Positions 42,825 to 54,753 of a stretch of DNA of 64,000 nucleotides are shown here, piece by piece. Within the stretch, counting starts at the first letter, position 1. Each line of letters begins with the position of its first letter. The notes under the pieces were generated by a model. The model was not told where the DNA came from. It made no database searches and saw nothing but the letters and a program-made list of their open reading frames with translations. This stretch comes from Frateuria terrea (GTDB lineage Bacteria > Pseudomonadota > Gammaproteobacteria > Xanthomonadales > Rhodanobacteraceae). Made by a program: the position numbers and the translations under genes. Location of the stretch: assembly GCF_900115705.1 (NCBI RefSeq), contig NZ_FOXL01000005.1:352454-416453 (forward strand). Reading direction: 5' to 3'.

Positions 42825-42848
42825 TGTGAATGTTCTCTAGGGAGAAAT

Positions 42849-42881
42849 GAAAAAGGGAACCCTCTCGGATTCCCCTTTTCC
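42849..42881 (-). terminator. Terminator of tRNA-Val
   Basis: Read on the minus strand, GGAAAAGGGGAATCC and GGGTTCCCTTTTTC form a stem with a GAGA loop and a following U-rich tail. It lies about 27 bases after the CCA end of the tRNA. Confidence 0.75.
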
Positions 42882-42907
42882 ACCTGCTAGATCAACAGGT
42901 TAGTTCT

Positions 42908-42982
42908 TGGTGGGCGGTACAAGGATCGAACTTGTGACCCCTACCATGTCAAGGTAGTGCTCTACCGCTGAGCTAACCGCCC
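42908..42982 (-). tRNA. tRNA-Val (GAC)
   Basis: The 75-base minus-strand gene reads GGGCGGTTAGCTCAGC at its start, has the anticodon loop TTGACAT with anticodon GAC, the T-loop TTCGATC, and an acceptor GGGCGGT/ACCGCCC closed by encoded ACCA. All four stems pair. Bases 42961-42982 at its 5' end are part of the 33-base inverted repeat with 42635-42667. Confidence 0.95.
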
Positions 42983-43101
42983 AAGAGCCGCGAAGTTTAG
43001 CAAGGGCGGGGGGCTGTGCCAAGCCTCTGAGGACCCATGGTGGTTCAGCGCGAGGGTGGCCTCTCACCCCGGCCCTCTCCCCGGAGGGAGAGGGAGCAGA
43101 G

Positions 43102-45132
43102 CTAGCTCTGCATCACCTGCTCGCGCAGCTTGTGGATCTGGTCGCGCAGGCGCGCGGCTTCCTCAAACTCCAGGTTCTGCGCATGCTTGTACATCTGCCC
43201 CTCGAGCTTGCGGATGGCGGCGGCGGCCTGGGTGGCACTCAGGTTGGCGTACTCCCCTGCCCCTTCGGCCACGGCCTTGCCGCGCACGCCCTTGGCGGCC
43301 TTGCCTCTTCCGCGCGCAGCGGGCTCGGCGCGGGCGCCTTCCATGATGTCGGCGATGCGGCGCACCACGGTCTGCGGGGTGATGCCGTTGGCTTCGTTCC
43401 AGGCGATCTGCTTTTCGCGGCGGCGGGCGGTTTCGTCCATCGCCGCCTGCATCGAGCGAGTGACCTGATCGGCGTAGAGGATGGCCTTGCCGCGCACGTT
43501 GCGGGCGGCGCGGCCGATGGTCTGGATCAAGCTGCCGGTGGAGCGCAGGAAGCCTTCCTTGTCGGCGTCCAGGATCGCCACCAGCGAGACCTCGGGCATG
43601 TCCAGGCCCTCGCGTAGCAGGTTGATGCCGACCAACACGTCGAACTCGCCCAGGCGCAGGTCGCGGATGATCTCGGTGCGCTCGACCGTCTCGATATCCG
43701 AGTGCAGGTAGCGCACCTTCACGTCGTGCTCGGTGAGATATTCGGTGAGGTTCTCGGCCATGCGCTTGGTGAGCGTGGTGACCAGCACGCGGTCGCCCAT
43801 GGCGATGCGCTTCTTGGCCTCGCCGAGCAGGTCGTCGACCTGGGTGCGCACCGGGCGCACTTCCACCTCCGGGTCGACCAGGCCGGTGGGACGCACCACC
43901 AGCTCGACCACGGCGTCGCCGGATTTCTCCAGTTCGTAGCCGCGCGGGGTGGCCGAAACGTAGATGGTGCGCGGCGCACGCTGCTCCCATTCCTCGAAGC
44001 GCAGCGGGCGGTTGTCCATTGCCGAGGGCAGGCGGAAGCCGAACTCGACCAGCGTCTCCTTGCGCGAGCGGTCGCCCTTGTACATGGCGCCGAGCTGCGG
44101 CACGGTGACGTGCGATTCGTCGACCACCAGCAGTGCATCCGGAGGCAGATAATCGAACAGCGTCGGCGGTGGTTCGCCCGGGCCACGGCGGGTCATGTGG
44201 CGCGAGTAGTTCTCGATACCCTGGCAGAAGCCCACCTCGGCCATCATCTCGATGTCGAAGCGGGTGCGCTGGTCCAGCCGCTGCGCCTCGACCAGCTTGT
44301 TGTCGCGGTAGAGCTGCTCCAGTCGTTCCTTGAGCTCGACCTTGATCGTCTCGATGGCGTTGAGCACGCTCTCGCGGGTACTGGCGTAGTGGGTGCGCGG
44401 GTAGACGGTGTAGCGCTGGACCTTGCGGATGGTCTCGCCGGTGAGCGGGTCGAACAGCGAGAGGCTTTCCACGTCGCCGTCGAACAGCTCGATGCGCAGC
44501 GCCTCGGTTTCCGATTCGGCCGGAAAGACGTCGATGTTCTCGCCGCGCACGCGGTACGTGCCGCGGCGCAGTTCCATCTCGTTGCGGGTGTACTGCAGCT
44601 CGGTAAGCTGGTGGATCAGCTTGCGCTGGTCGATGCGCTCGCCGGTGGAGAGGATCAGGCGCAGCGAGAGGTAGTCCTCCGGATCGCCCAGGCCGTAGAT
44701 GGCCGAGACGGTGGCGACAATGATCGCGTCGCGCCGCGACAGCAGCGCCTTGGTGGCGGCCAGGCGCATCTGCTCGATGTGGTCGTTGATCGAGGAATCC
44801 TTCTCGATGAAGGTGTCCGAGGCCACCACGTAGGCTTCGGGCTGGTAGTAGTCGTAGTAGCTGACGAAGTACTCCACCGCGTTGTTGGGGAAGAACTCCC
44901 TGAACTCGCCATAGAGCTGCGCGGCCAGCGTCTTGTTCGGCGCCAGCACGATGGTCGGGCGCTGCACCTTTTCGATCACGTTGGCGATGGTGTAGGTCTT
45001 GCCCGAGCCGGTGACGCCCAGCAGCGTCTGCGCGGCCAGGCCGGCCTCGAAGCCCTCGCTGAGTTTCGCGATGGCTTGCGGCTGGTCGCCGGAGGGCTTG
45101 TACGGGGAGACGAGTTCGAAGCGATCAGTCAT
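43102..45132 (-). CDS. uvrB: UvrABC excinuclease subunit B
   Basis: The 676-residue protein is a full-length UvrB, the damage-verification helicase of nucleotide excision repair. It has Walker A GVTGSGKT at 39-46, the beta-hairpin region [20 protein letters not shown] near 90-108, DEAD-type VVDESHV, helicase motifs through QTIGRAARN, and the C-terminal UVR domain ([16 protein letters not shown]) that binds UvrC. It acts with UvrA and UvrC in the cytoplasm. It is monocistronic, with tRNA-Val upstream on its right in genome order and a pseudopilin gene divergent on its other side. Confidence 0.97.
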   Translation of the reverse strand: MTDRFELVSPYKPSGDQPQAIAKLSEGFEAGLAAQTLLGVTGSGKTYTIANVIEKVQRPTIVLAPNKTLAAQLYGEFREFFPNNAVEYFVSYYDYYQPEAYVVASDTFIEKDSSINDHIEQMRLAATKALLSRRDAIIVATVSAIYGLGDPEDYLSLRLILSTGERIDQRKLIHQLTELQYTRNEMELRRGTYRVRGENIDVFPAESETEALRIELFDGDVESLSLFDPLTGETIRKVQRYTVYPRTHYASTRESVLNAIETIKVELKERLEQLYRDNKLVEAQRLDQRTRFDIEMMAEVGFCQGIENYSRHMTRRGPGEPPPTLFDYLPPDALLVVDESHVTVPQLGAMYKGDRSRKETLVEFGFRLPSAMDNRPLRFEEWEQRAPRTIYVSATPRGYELEKSGDAVVELVVRPTGLVDPEVEVRPVRTQVDDLLGEAKKRIAMGDRVLVTTLTKRMAENLTEYLTEHDVKVRYLHSDIETVERTEIIRDLRLGEFDVLVGINLLREGLDMPEVSLVAILDADKEGFLRSTGSLIQTIGRAARNVRGKAILYADQVTRSMQAAMDETARRREKQIAWNEANGITPQTVVRRIADIMEGARAEPAARGRGKAAKGVRGKAVAEGAGEYANLSATQAAAAIRKLEGQMYKHAQNLEFEEAARLRDQIHKLREQVMQS

Positions 45133-45283
45133 GGCTTACGGATATGCGGGCGGATGGGCCGATCTTAAAGCCGCCCTGCTGACAGGGGCTGTCAGCACAG
45201 GCGCACGGGATGGCAGCCTTGGCGCCGCTTACGGCGGCCGGGTCGGCGACGGACGATGTCGGCTCCTCGCACGGAGCTGTGGC

Positions 45284-45829
45284 ATGGCAGGGATGCGGCA
45301 ATGCGGGCGCGGCGGTTCGCGCGGCGTCACGTTGATCGAGCTGATGACGGCGGTGGCGATCCTGGCGGTGCTGGTGGGCATCGCCAGCCCGTCGCTGGCC
45401 GGCCTGATGCGCCACGAGCGGGTGCAGTCGGCGCAGGTGGATTTCCTGGCAGCGCTCGGTTATGCGCGCGGCGAAGCCGTGTTGCGGCGGACGCGCGTGC
45501 TGTTCTGCCCGAGCCTGGACCGCATCCATTGCAGCGAGGCCAACCGCTGGGACGGCGGCTGGCTGGTCGGCGTCGACCGCGATCGCGACAACCAGCCCGA
45601 CGAGGCGCCCTTGCGGGTCGGCGAGGCCCATGCGCAGTTGCTGATCCTGAGCGCCGCGTCGCGCCGGCACGTGACGTTCCTGCCGGACGGCAGTGCCAGC
45701 GGGAGCAACCTCACTCTGCTTTTCTGCAACCGAGACCACCCGGGGGATGCGCTGGGGGTGGTGGTGTCCAACGCCGGGCGGGCACGGGGAAGCCGGCCTA
45801 CCGGCAAACAGGCGGCAGGCTGCGGCTAG
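45284..45829 (+). CDS. GspH/FimT-type pseudopilin
   Basis: This 181-residue prepilin has a basic N-terminal leader with the peptidase site G14-V15 (RGVTLIELMTAVAILAVLVG), a long hydrophobic helix, and the minor-pseudopilin soluble domain (AALGYARGEAVLRRTRVLFC, NRWDGGWLVGVDRDRDNQPD, VTFLPDGSASGSNLTLLFCN). FimT/GspH proteins initiate type IV pilus or type II secretion fibres. Val rather than Phe follows the cleavage site. No other pilus gene is near. GGAG lies eight bases before ATG 45284; the frame is open upstream but overlaps uvrB. Confidence 0.87.
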   Translation: MAGMRQCGRGGSRGVTLIELMTAVAILAVLVGIASPSLAGLMRHERVQSAQVDFLAALGYARGEAVLRRTRVLFCPSLDRIHCSEANRWDGGWLVGVDRDRDNQPDEAPLRVGEAHAQLLILSAASRRHVTFLPDGSASGSNLTLLFCNRDHPGDALGVVVSNAGRARGSRPTGKQAAGCG

Positions 45830-45959
45830 GGTGATGCAGCCGAGGGTCCGTCGCTGCATCTCCACCGCGAAAAGGGTGTGCTCCGGGCAGGACGCGCTAT
45901 ACCAGCAGTTCACGGCACCGGTGCCACAACCCAGGGGACGCCAAGATCGGAGGTCTGCC

Positions 45960-46187
45960 ATGGCCTACGGGGATCCTTCCCACCGCCGCCCGAAACCGCC
46001 GAAGCCACCGCCGGATGCCGGTCCGTTGCTGGCCGCGGCGCAGCGGCACCTCGAAAGCGCGGGCGTTTCGGCGTGCCTCGTACGCAGTCCCGAAGGCGAC
46101 CTGCTGGTCGCCGTCGGCTCGCCCTCCGACAAGCTGTTCGCCATGCTGGCCAGGCAGTGGTCTCCGCCAGGCGACGGCGGGGATTGA
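45960..46187 (+). CDS. Small protein of unknown function
   Basis: The 75-residue protein has a Pro-rich start (DPSHRRPKPPKPPPDAGPLL) followed by a compact part, AAQRHLESAGVSACLVRSPE and GDLLVAVGSPSDKLFAMLAR, with an alternating hydrophobic pattern of strand and helix. GGAGGTCTGCC precedes the ATG, a strong ribosome site, which together with the codon bias supports a real gene. No family is recognised. Its single cysteine is not in a known motif. Confidence 0.62.
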   Translation: MAYGDPSHRRPKPPKPPPDAGPLLAAAQRHLESAGVSACLVRSPEGDLLVAVGSPSDKLFAMLARQWSPPGDGGD

Positions 46188-46386
46188 GGGCTACGGAGGG
46201 CCGCGGTTATGGACGTAAGGCGGAAGCTGGCACCACGGATAGCCGGCGGAATTTCCGTCTGTCCATGCGTGCGGGTTAGCGGGGGTCGATTGGCGTTTTG
46301 GATCGCGTGCCCGACGGGAATGGCGATCAGGATTCGGCCCACGGCCGCCGCTTCGATGGACCACTTGCTGTCCGCCGCCAAAGGAA

Positions 46387-46413
46387 GGGCGCCCGGTGTG
46401 GCGCCGGGCGCCC
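46387..46413. repeat. Perfect GC hairpin
   Basis: GGGCGCCCGG and CCGGGCGCCC pair over 10 bases with a 7-base loop. There is no U-tract on the plus strand; TTCCTTT follows on the minus strand, so it could be a weak minus-strand terminator or a REP-like site. Confidence 0.5.
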
Positions 46414-46823
46414 AGGTGCCCGATGGTCGGAGTGAGGTTGGGAAAACTCCACCGGGCGGAGGTTGATATACGCCGCAGCAGCAACCGTTTTTGTGACCTG
46501 CCGCACTGACCGCGACCTGCACCGCCATACGCGATGGCGGCGACCCGCACGGCTCACGAAGGCTTCACGAGCGTTCGCAGGCGCGCTTGGTTTGTTCATT
46601 GCTCACGGGCGACAGCGAGCCATGCGGCATCGGGCGCGCCGTTGGCGTTGCGGGCAAAGCCGAGGGATGTGCACTGCCCCGATATCCATGGCATGAGAGG
46701 CAACGACGCGGATGGCGGAAGTCACGCCCGGACGCCGCTGGGCTGCTCCGATTCCAAGATGACCACGAAAGCCTTAGGGTTGCGACGCCCGCGCGGGTCG
46801 TAAAGGGCCGCGCGCATCGTGGA

Positions 46824-46861
46824 CAAAAAAGAAAGGCCTCGCATCGCTGCAAGGCCTTTCC
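46824..46861 (-). terminator. Terminator of tRNA-Asn
   Basis: On the minus strand, GAAAGGCCT and AGGCCTTTC form a stem, followed by TTTTTTG. It lies just after the CCA end of tRNA-Asn. Confidence 0.8.
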
Positions 46862-46866
46862 GAATA

Positions 46867-46943
46867 TGGCGCCCGAAGTTGGACTCGAACCAACGACCCC
46901 CTGATTAACAGTCAAGTGCTCTAACCAGCTGAGCTATTCGGGC
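46867..46943 (-). tRNA. tRNA-Asn (GTT)
   Basis: The 77-base minus-strand gene begins GCCCGAATAGCTCAGC, has the anticodon loop CTGTTAA (anticodon GTT), T-loop TTCGAGT, and ends TTCGGGCG-CCA; the acceptor GCCCGAA/TTCGGGC pairs fully. A terminator follows directly. The ppnN gene lies upstream of it on the same strand. Confidence 0.96.
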
Positions 46944-46982
46944 GGGGCGAGCTGCGTAGTTTGAATAGCGCTGCGTGGGCTG

Positions 46983-48407
46983 TCAAGCGGCGGGCGCGGT
47001 CTCCTTGCCCTCCGCCCGCACGCGGTAGCAGGGCACGTAGGCCGAGCCGCCGGGAAGCTTCATGCGATGCTGGCTGACGAAGGCCTGCAGCAGCGCGTCG
47101 AGCGCCCGCATGATGTCGGCCTCGCCGTCGATGTCGAACGGGCCGTTCTGTTCGATCGCGCGCACGCCCTCCTCTTTCACGTTGCCGGCGACGATGCCGG
47201 AGAACGCGCGACGCAGGTCCGCCGCCAGCTCGTGCCGCGGACGGCCGCGGTGCAGGGCCAGGGCGCGCATCGCCTCGTGCGTCGGCCGGAACGGCAACTG
47301 GAAGGCGAACGGGATGTCCAGCGCCCAGTTGAAGAAGAACGCATCCTTGGTGTCCAGGCGGTGGTTGCGCACCTTGTCGATGCCCTTGACCATCGCACGC
47401 GCCACCGCGGCCGGATCGTCGACGACGATCTGGTAGTGCTGCGCCACTTCCTCGCCGAGCGCCAGCTTGAGAAAACGGTCGATCTGCTCGAAGTAGGCGG
47501 CGGACTGCTTGGGACCGGTGAAGATCAGCGGGAACGGGACGCCGGCGTTGTCCGGGTGCAGCAGGATGCCAAGCAGGTAGAGGATTTCCTCCGCCGTGCC
47601 GACGCCGCCCGGGAACACCACGATGCCATGTGCCATGCGGACGAACGCCTCCAGGCGCTTCTCGATGTCCGGCATGATCACCAACTGGTTGACGATCGGA
47701 TTGGGCGACTCGGCCGCGATGATGCCCGGCTCGGTGATGCCGATGTAGCGATTGTTGCGCCGGCGCTGCTTGGCGTGCGCGATGGTGGCGCCCTTCATCG
47801 GGCCCTTCATGGCGCCCGGGCCGCAGCCGGTGCAGATGTCCATGCCGCGCAGACCGAACTGGTAGCCGACCGACTTGGTGTATTCGTACTCGTCGCGCGA
47901 GATCGAATGCCCACCCCAGCACACCACCAGGTTGGGATCGATGTGCGGCTTGAGGATGCGCGCGTTGCGCAGGATCTCGAACACCGCGTGGGTGAGTCCG
48001 ACGGTGTCGTCCAGGTCGAAACCACCCTGTTCCAACTGGGTCGACACGTAGACGATGTCGCGCACCACCGCGACCAGCAGTTCGTTGATGCCGCGGATGA
48101 TCTGGCCGTCGACAAAGGCCTGCGCCGGCGCGTGCGAAAGCTCGATCTTGATGCCGCGATCCTGCTGCAGCACCTGGATGTCGAAGTCGGGGTACTGCTC
48201 GAACATCGTGCGCGGATCGTCGCTGATGTTGCCGGAGGTGAGCACGGCCAGGGCGCAGCGGCGCAGCAGGGCGTGCAGGCCCGAGCCGCTGGCGTCGCGC
48301 AGTCGGGCGACCTCGTTGCGCGAGAGGATGTCCAGTCCGCCTGCCGGCGAGATGCGCGCGCTGACGGTGGCGGGCTTGCCGGCGTGGCCGGCGTGGGTGT
48401 GGTTCAT
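46983..48407 (-). CDS. ppnN: Pyrimidine/purine 5'-nucleotide nucleosidase (LOG family)
   Basis: The 474-residue protein matches E. coli PpnN/YgdH over its full length: an N-terminal regulatory domain (RCALAVLTSGNISDDPRTMF, IELSHAPAQAFVDGQIIRGI), the central LOG domain with MDICTGCGPGAMKGPMKGAT and the PGGVGTAEE nucleotide loop, and a C-terminal part ending VPCYRVRAEGKE. It cleaves nucleoside 5'-monophosphates into base and ribose 5-phosphate and is an alarmone (ppGpp) target in E. coli. AGGAGAAGGCAACGC precedes ATG 48407; the extra frame to 48539 is not used. Confidence 0.93.
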   Translation of the reverse strand: MNHTHAGHAGKPATVSARISPAGGLDILSRNEVARLRDASGSGLHALLRRCALAVLTSGNISDDPRTMFEQYPDFDIQVLQQDRGIKIELSHAPAQAFVDGQIIRGINELLVAVVRDIVYVSTQLEQGGFDLDDTVGLTHAVFEILRNARILKPHIDPNLVVCWGGHSISRDEYEYTKSVGYQFGLRGMDICTGCGPGAMKGPMKGATIAHAKQRRRNNRYIGITEPGIIAAESPNPIVNQLVIMPDIEKRLEAFVRMAHGIVVFPGGVGTAEEILYLLGILLHPDNAGVPFPLIFTGPKQSAAYFEQIDRFLKLALGEEVAQHYQIVVDDPAAVARAMVKGIDKVRNHRLDTKDAFFFNWALDIPFAFQLPFRPTHEAMRALALHRGRPRHELAADLRRAFSGIVAGNVKEEGVRAIEQNGPFDIDGEADIMRALDALLQAFVSQHRMKLPGGSAYVPCYRVRAEGKETAPAA

Positions 48408-48537
48408 GCGTTGCCTTCTCCTGCCGCTGACGGCGTCCGGCCTGATGCCGGCACCGTGGCGGACCGCGTAGCTTCCCGCGCGAGCGGGACCTGGGTCAAG
48501 CCGAGCGGACTCTTCCACCAATCGGCAATGGGCACTC

Positions 48538-48570
48538 AAAAAAAACCGGCGCCCTTGCGGGCGCCGGCTC
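48538..48570 (-). terminator. Strong terminator after the Oar-like receptor
   Basis: Read on the minus strand, CCGGCGCCC-GCAA-GGGCGCCGG is followed by an uninterrupted run of seven or more T. The 9-bp stem with a GCAA tetraloop and U-tract is a textbook intrinsic terminator, 24 bases after the receptor stop. Confidence 0.92.
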
Positions 48571-48593
48571 GAGGTAGTGCGACTTCAGATGGA

Positions 48594-51869
<3,276 letters not shown>

Positions 51870-52105
51870 CGTTTGTATAGACCTGTATTGGTTTGCAACG
51901 GAAACTCGATGTCGGGACAAAAAAACACACCGATGCCGGGCCACGGGCCAGGCATACGAGTCACGTGTGTTTGTCCCCTAACTTTTTTGGCGCAGCTATC
52001 GTCCAGCAGCGATGGGGCCACCCCATCTACCGACCAGTTGTTAAGCAAACTTAACGATAGTTTATGACAAGACGGCGACCGAATCACCCCTTGTGGTGAT
52101 CGGAT
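51870..52105. promoter_or_regulatory. Promoter and long leader of the Oar-like receptor
   Basis: This 236-base gap is less GC-rich than the surrounding genes, includes TTAAGCAAACTTAA and a run TTTTTT, and lies upstream of the receptor on the minus strand. It is the likely promoter and 5' leader. No riboswitch was recognised. Confidence 0.4.
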
Positions 52106-53824
52106 TCACACGCCGTTCTTGCCGAGATAACGCGCGCGCTTGGCCGGCTTGAGGTTGGCGAGGTCGAGCATCACCAGGCCGTCGACGCAGCCGGAGAAGC
52201 CCGGGTCCTCGCCGAAATCCAGGAACTGCACGCCCTCCGGCTCGACCAGGTCGACGTACTGGCGATAGAGCACCGGCAGGCTCACGCCCAGCGCGTCCAG
52301 ATGATGCTTGAGCTTGCCCAGGCCGGCCTGTGCGTCGAGTCCTTCCAAGGCCCGGCGCACCAGCCCGATCACGCCGGGCGACACCACGAACGGCTGCCGC
52401 GCGGAGGCCAGCCCCGGCGCGCCGAAGTAATGCTGGTGCGCGGCGGCGATCCATTCGCGCGCCTCGCGCGGCAGGCTGACCGACATGCTCACCGGACCGA
52501 ACAGGTAGCGCAGTTCCGGATGGCGCTGCAGGTACAGGCCGATGCCCTGCCACAGCTGGTCCAGCGCGCGCGAGCGCCAGTAAGCCGGAGCGATGAAGCT
52601 GCGGCCGAGCTCCAGGCCCTGCGCCAGGCGCGATTCGAGCGCCGGCGAATAGTTGAACAGGCTGGCGGTGTAGAGCCCCGACAAGCCGCGCTCGGCGATT
52701 AGCCTTCCGCCATGGCCGAAGCGGTAGGAACCGACGATGCGCAGGGCCGCCGGGTCCCACAGCAGCAGGTGTTCGTAGTGCGGGTCGAAGGCGTCCAGGT
52801 CGCGCCGCGCGTTGGTGCCTTCGCCGACCTTGCGGAAGGTCAGTTCGCGCAGGCGGCCGATCTCACGCAGCACCACGCTGTCGGCGGCACCCTTGAACAG
52901 CCAGGCCTGCTTGCCGTCGCTGAGGTCGGCGAGCTTTTCGCCCTGCTCGAGCAACTCGGCGGCAACGCGCTCGGCCGGTTCGGGATGCGCCAATGGCGCC
53001 TGGCCCCCGAATACCAGCCCGCGTCGGCGACCGACACGGTAGACGTGGCGGCGCATCAGCTTTGCTGCCTGTCCGGGCGAGCCGCCGCTGCGCTGGAGGA
53101 GTTCTTCGGCGCTGACCAGCGCGCCGATGCTGAAGCCGACCCGGCGGCGGATCGGCGCCACCGCCTCGCGCGGCAGCATCGCCGTGCTGAGCGGCTTGGC
53201 CAGCATCGAAAGGCCGTAGAACATCGCCGAGTTGCGCGCCGCCACGTGCACCGGCAGCACCGGCGCGCCGCTGCGCTTGGCCAGGCGTGCAAACCCGTCG
53301 GACCACTGTCCGTCGCGCACGCCACCCGGCCCCATGCGCGAGACCTCGCCTGCGGGAAATACGACCAGCGCCTCGCCCTGATCCAGCGCGCGGTAGATGT
53401 CGCGCATCTTCGAGGCCGCGCCCTTGCCGAACACGTCCACCGGCAGCAGCAGGCGCCGCAGCGGCTCGATGGACGCCAGCCAGTCATTGCCGAGAATGCG
53501 CACGTCGCCGCGTACCGAGCCGATCATGTGCAACAGCGCGAGCGCGTCGACCATGCCCAGCGGATGATTGGCGACCACGAGCAATGGGCCATCGACGGGA
53601 ACGTGCTCGCGCTCGCGCGGGCTGACGTGGTAGCTCGCGCCGAGCACGTCCAGCGCCCGCTCGACGAAATCGAAGCCTTCGACCTTGCCCACGGCATCGA
53701 GCACGCGGTTGAAACCCGCCTCGTCCGCCAGGCGGCCGAGCAGGCCGGCCATCGGGCGGCGGATCCGCGGGTGCTGCGCCAGCCACGGCAGGCGCTCGAC
53801 AAGGGTCCGTTCGACGCTGAGCAT
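52106..53824 (-). CDS. olsF: Fused acyltransferase: PlsC-type N-domain plus OlsB-type C-domain (OlsF-like)
   Basis: The 572-residue protein is a fusion. Residues about 1-280 are a lysophospholipid acyltransferase with NHPLGMVD at 86-93 (catalytic His87), FPAGEVSRMG near 160 and VLPVHVAARNSAMFYG. Residues about 300-570 are an OlsB-type N-acyltransferase of the GNAT class (LREIGRLRELTFRKVGEGTN, DLDAFDPHYEHLLLWD, IVGSYRFGHG, GLYTASLFNYSPALESRLAQ and GLELGRSFIAPAYWRSRALD). This is the domain order of OlsF, which makes ornithine (or other amino-acid) lipids in two steps. AGGAGGCGGTC precedes the ATG. The amino acid used cannot be read from the sequence. Confidence 0.75.
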   Translation of the reverse strand: MLSVERTLVERLPWLAQHPRIRRPMAGLLGRLADEAGFNRVLDAVGKVEGFDFVERALDVLGASYHVSPREREHVPVDGPLLVVANHPLGMVDALALLHMIGSVRGDVRILGNDWLASIEPLRRLLLPVDVFGKGAASKMRDIYRALDQGEALVVFPAGEVSRMGPGGVRDGQWSDGFARLAKRSGAPVLPVHVAARNSAMFYGLSMLAKPLSTAMLPREAVAPIRRRVGFSIGALVSAEELLQRSGGSPGQAAKLMRRHVYRVGRRRGLVFGGQAPLAHPEPAERVAAELLEQGEKLADLSDGKQAWLFKGAADSVVLREIGRLRELTFRKVGEGTNARRDLDAFDPHYEHLLLWDPAALRIVGSYRFGHGGRLIAERGLSGLYTASLFNYSPALESRLAQGLELGRSFIAPAYWRSRALDQLWQGIGLYLQRHPELRYLFGPVSMSVSLPREAREWIAAAHQHYFGAPGLASARQPFVVSPGVIGLVRRALEGLDAQAGLGKLKHHLDALGVSLPVLYRQYVDLVEPEGVQFLDFGEDPGFSGCVDGLVMLDLANLKPAKRARYLGKNGV

Positions 53825-53948
53825 GACCGCCTCCTGATGTTCGCCGCCCATGCTGGCGCAAGAGTATGACAGGACGGAAACCGTGGACCGCCGCCGTGGC
53901 GCCGGCACGCGTAAGGCTGGCTTCAGCTGGCCTGCGCCAGCCGAATCC

Positions 53949-54557
53949 TCAGACCTTCATGTGCAGGAACGCCGCCACGCCACCCATGAACATCTGGACG
54001 GAAAGTGCAATCAGCAGCATGCCCATCACCCGCTCCAGCGCGGTCAGCACGCTCTCGCCCAGCCAGCGGAAAAGGTAGGTGGAGGAAAGCAGGATCGCCG
54101 AGGTGGCCAGCCACGCCAGCAACAACGCAGTGGCCCAGTCGGCGGTACGGCCGGGCGAGGTGTTGGTCAGCAGCAGCAATGCGGCCATCGCAGAGGGACC
54201 GGCCACGCCCGGAATCGCCATCGGCACGATGAACGGCTCGCCCTCGCCCGCCTTGCCGAAGATGCCGCCCTCCGGCGGCGGGAACACCATGCGGATGCCG
54301 ATGAGAAACAACACGATGCCGCCGGCGATGCTGATCGATTCCTGCTTGAGCTGAAGCAGCTTGAGGATGTGCTGGCCACCGACCAGAAAGCCCAGCAGCA
54401 CGCCCAGCGCGATCAGCAGCTCGCGGATCATCACCCAGCGCCGGCGCTTGGGCGGCACGTGCTTGAGCAGGCTCAGGAAGAACGGCACGTTGCCGAGCGG
54501 GTCCATGATCAGGAACAGCAGGATGCCCGCCGAGAGGGTGGTCATCTGCGTTTCCAT
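53949..54557 (-). CDS. MarC-family integral membrane protein
   Basis: The 202-residue protein has six hydrophobic segments and the family signatures LFLIMDPLGNVPFFLSLLK near the start, SIAGGIVLFLIGIRMV, and VPMAIPGVAGPSAMAALLLL. It is the YhgN/MarC type. MarC was once linked to antibiotic resistance, but that role has been withdrawn; the substrate is unknown and some homologues export amino acids. AAGGAGCCTTCC precedes ATG 54557. Confidence 0.9.
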   Translation of the reverse strand: METQMTTLSAGILLFLIMDPLGNVPFFLSLLKHVPPKRRRWVMIRELLIALGVLLGFLVGGQHILKLLQLKQESISIAGGIVLFLIGIRMVFPPPEGGIFGKAGEGEPFIVPMAIPGVAGPSAMAALLLLTNTSPGRTADWATALLLAWLATSAILLSSTYLFRWLGESVLTALERVMGMLLIALSVQMFMGGVAAFLHMKV

Positions 54558-54753
54558 GGAAGGCTCCTTCGGGGTGATCGGGAACAGGATGCCACGCAGG
54601 GCGAGCGCAGGCATGGCAGTCGCGCACAGATGCACTTCTGCGATGGGATGACTTAAGGGGCCGACGACGTGCTGCGTCGCTGCCGCTCGGCCCATTCCCG
54701 GCAACGGCAAAGACGCCAGGCAAGTGGGGATACGGGGCGGGTTCGCCCGCCGC

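Larger units (their letters stand above)
42465..42907. other. Hairpin-rich intergenic region next to tRNA-Val
   Basis: About 440 bases between the AT-rich gene and tRNA-Val. It contains a 33-base inverted copy of the tRNA-Val 5' end (42635-42667), hairpins at 42686-42705, 42704-42724 and 42751-42772, three GTGCAC sites, a possible plus-strand terminator at 42801-42824, and the tRNA-Val terminator. No open frame is supported. Confidence 0.7.
46188..46866. other. Long gap upstream of tRNA-Asn
   Basis: About 680 bases without a supportable gene. A perfect 10-bp stem GGGCGCCCGG-TGTGGCG-CCGGGCGCCC lies at 46387-46413. The end holds the tRNA-Asn terminator. Open frames that read GSSPTSG or GLEPTTP here are the well-known false ORFs over a tRNA gene. 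Confidence 0.6.

Noticed and set aside
46565-46915. Small ORF beginning with VNQGVVGSSPTSG
   Set aside because: This peptide is the familiar false translation of a tRNA gene, here tRNA-Asn.
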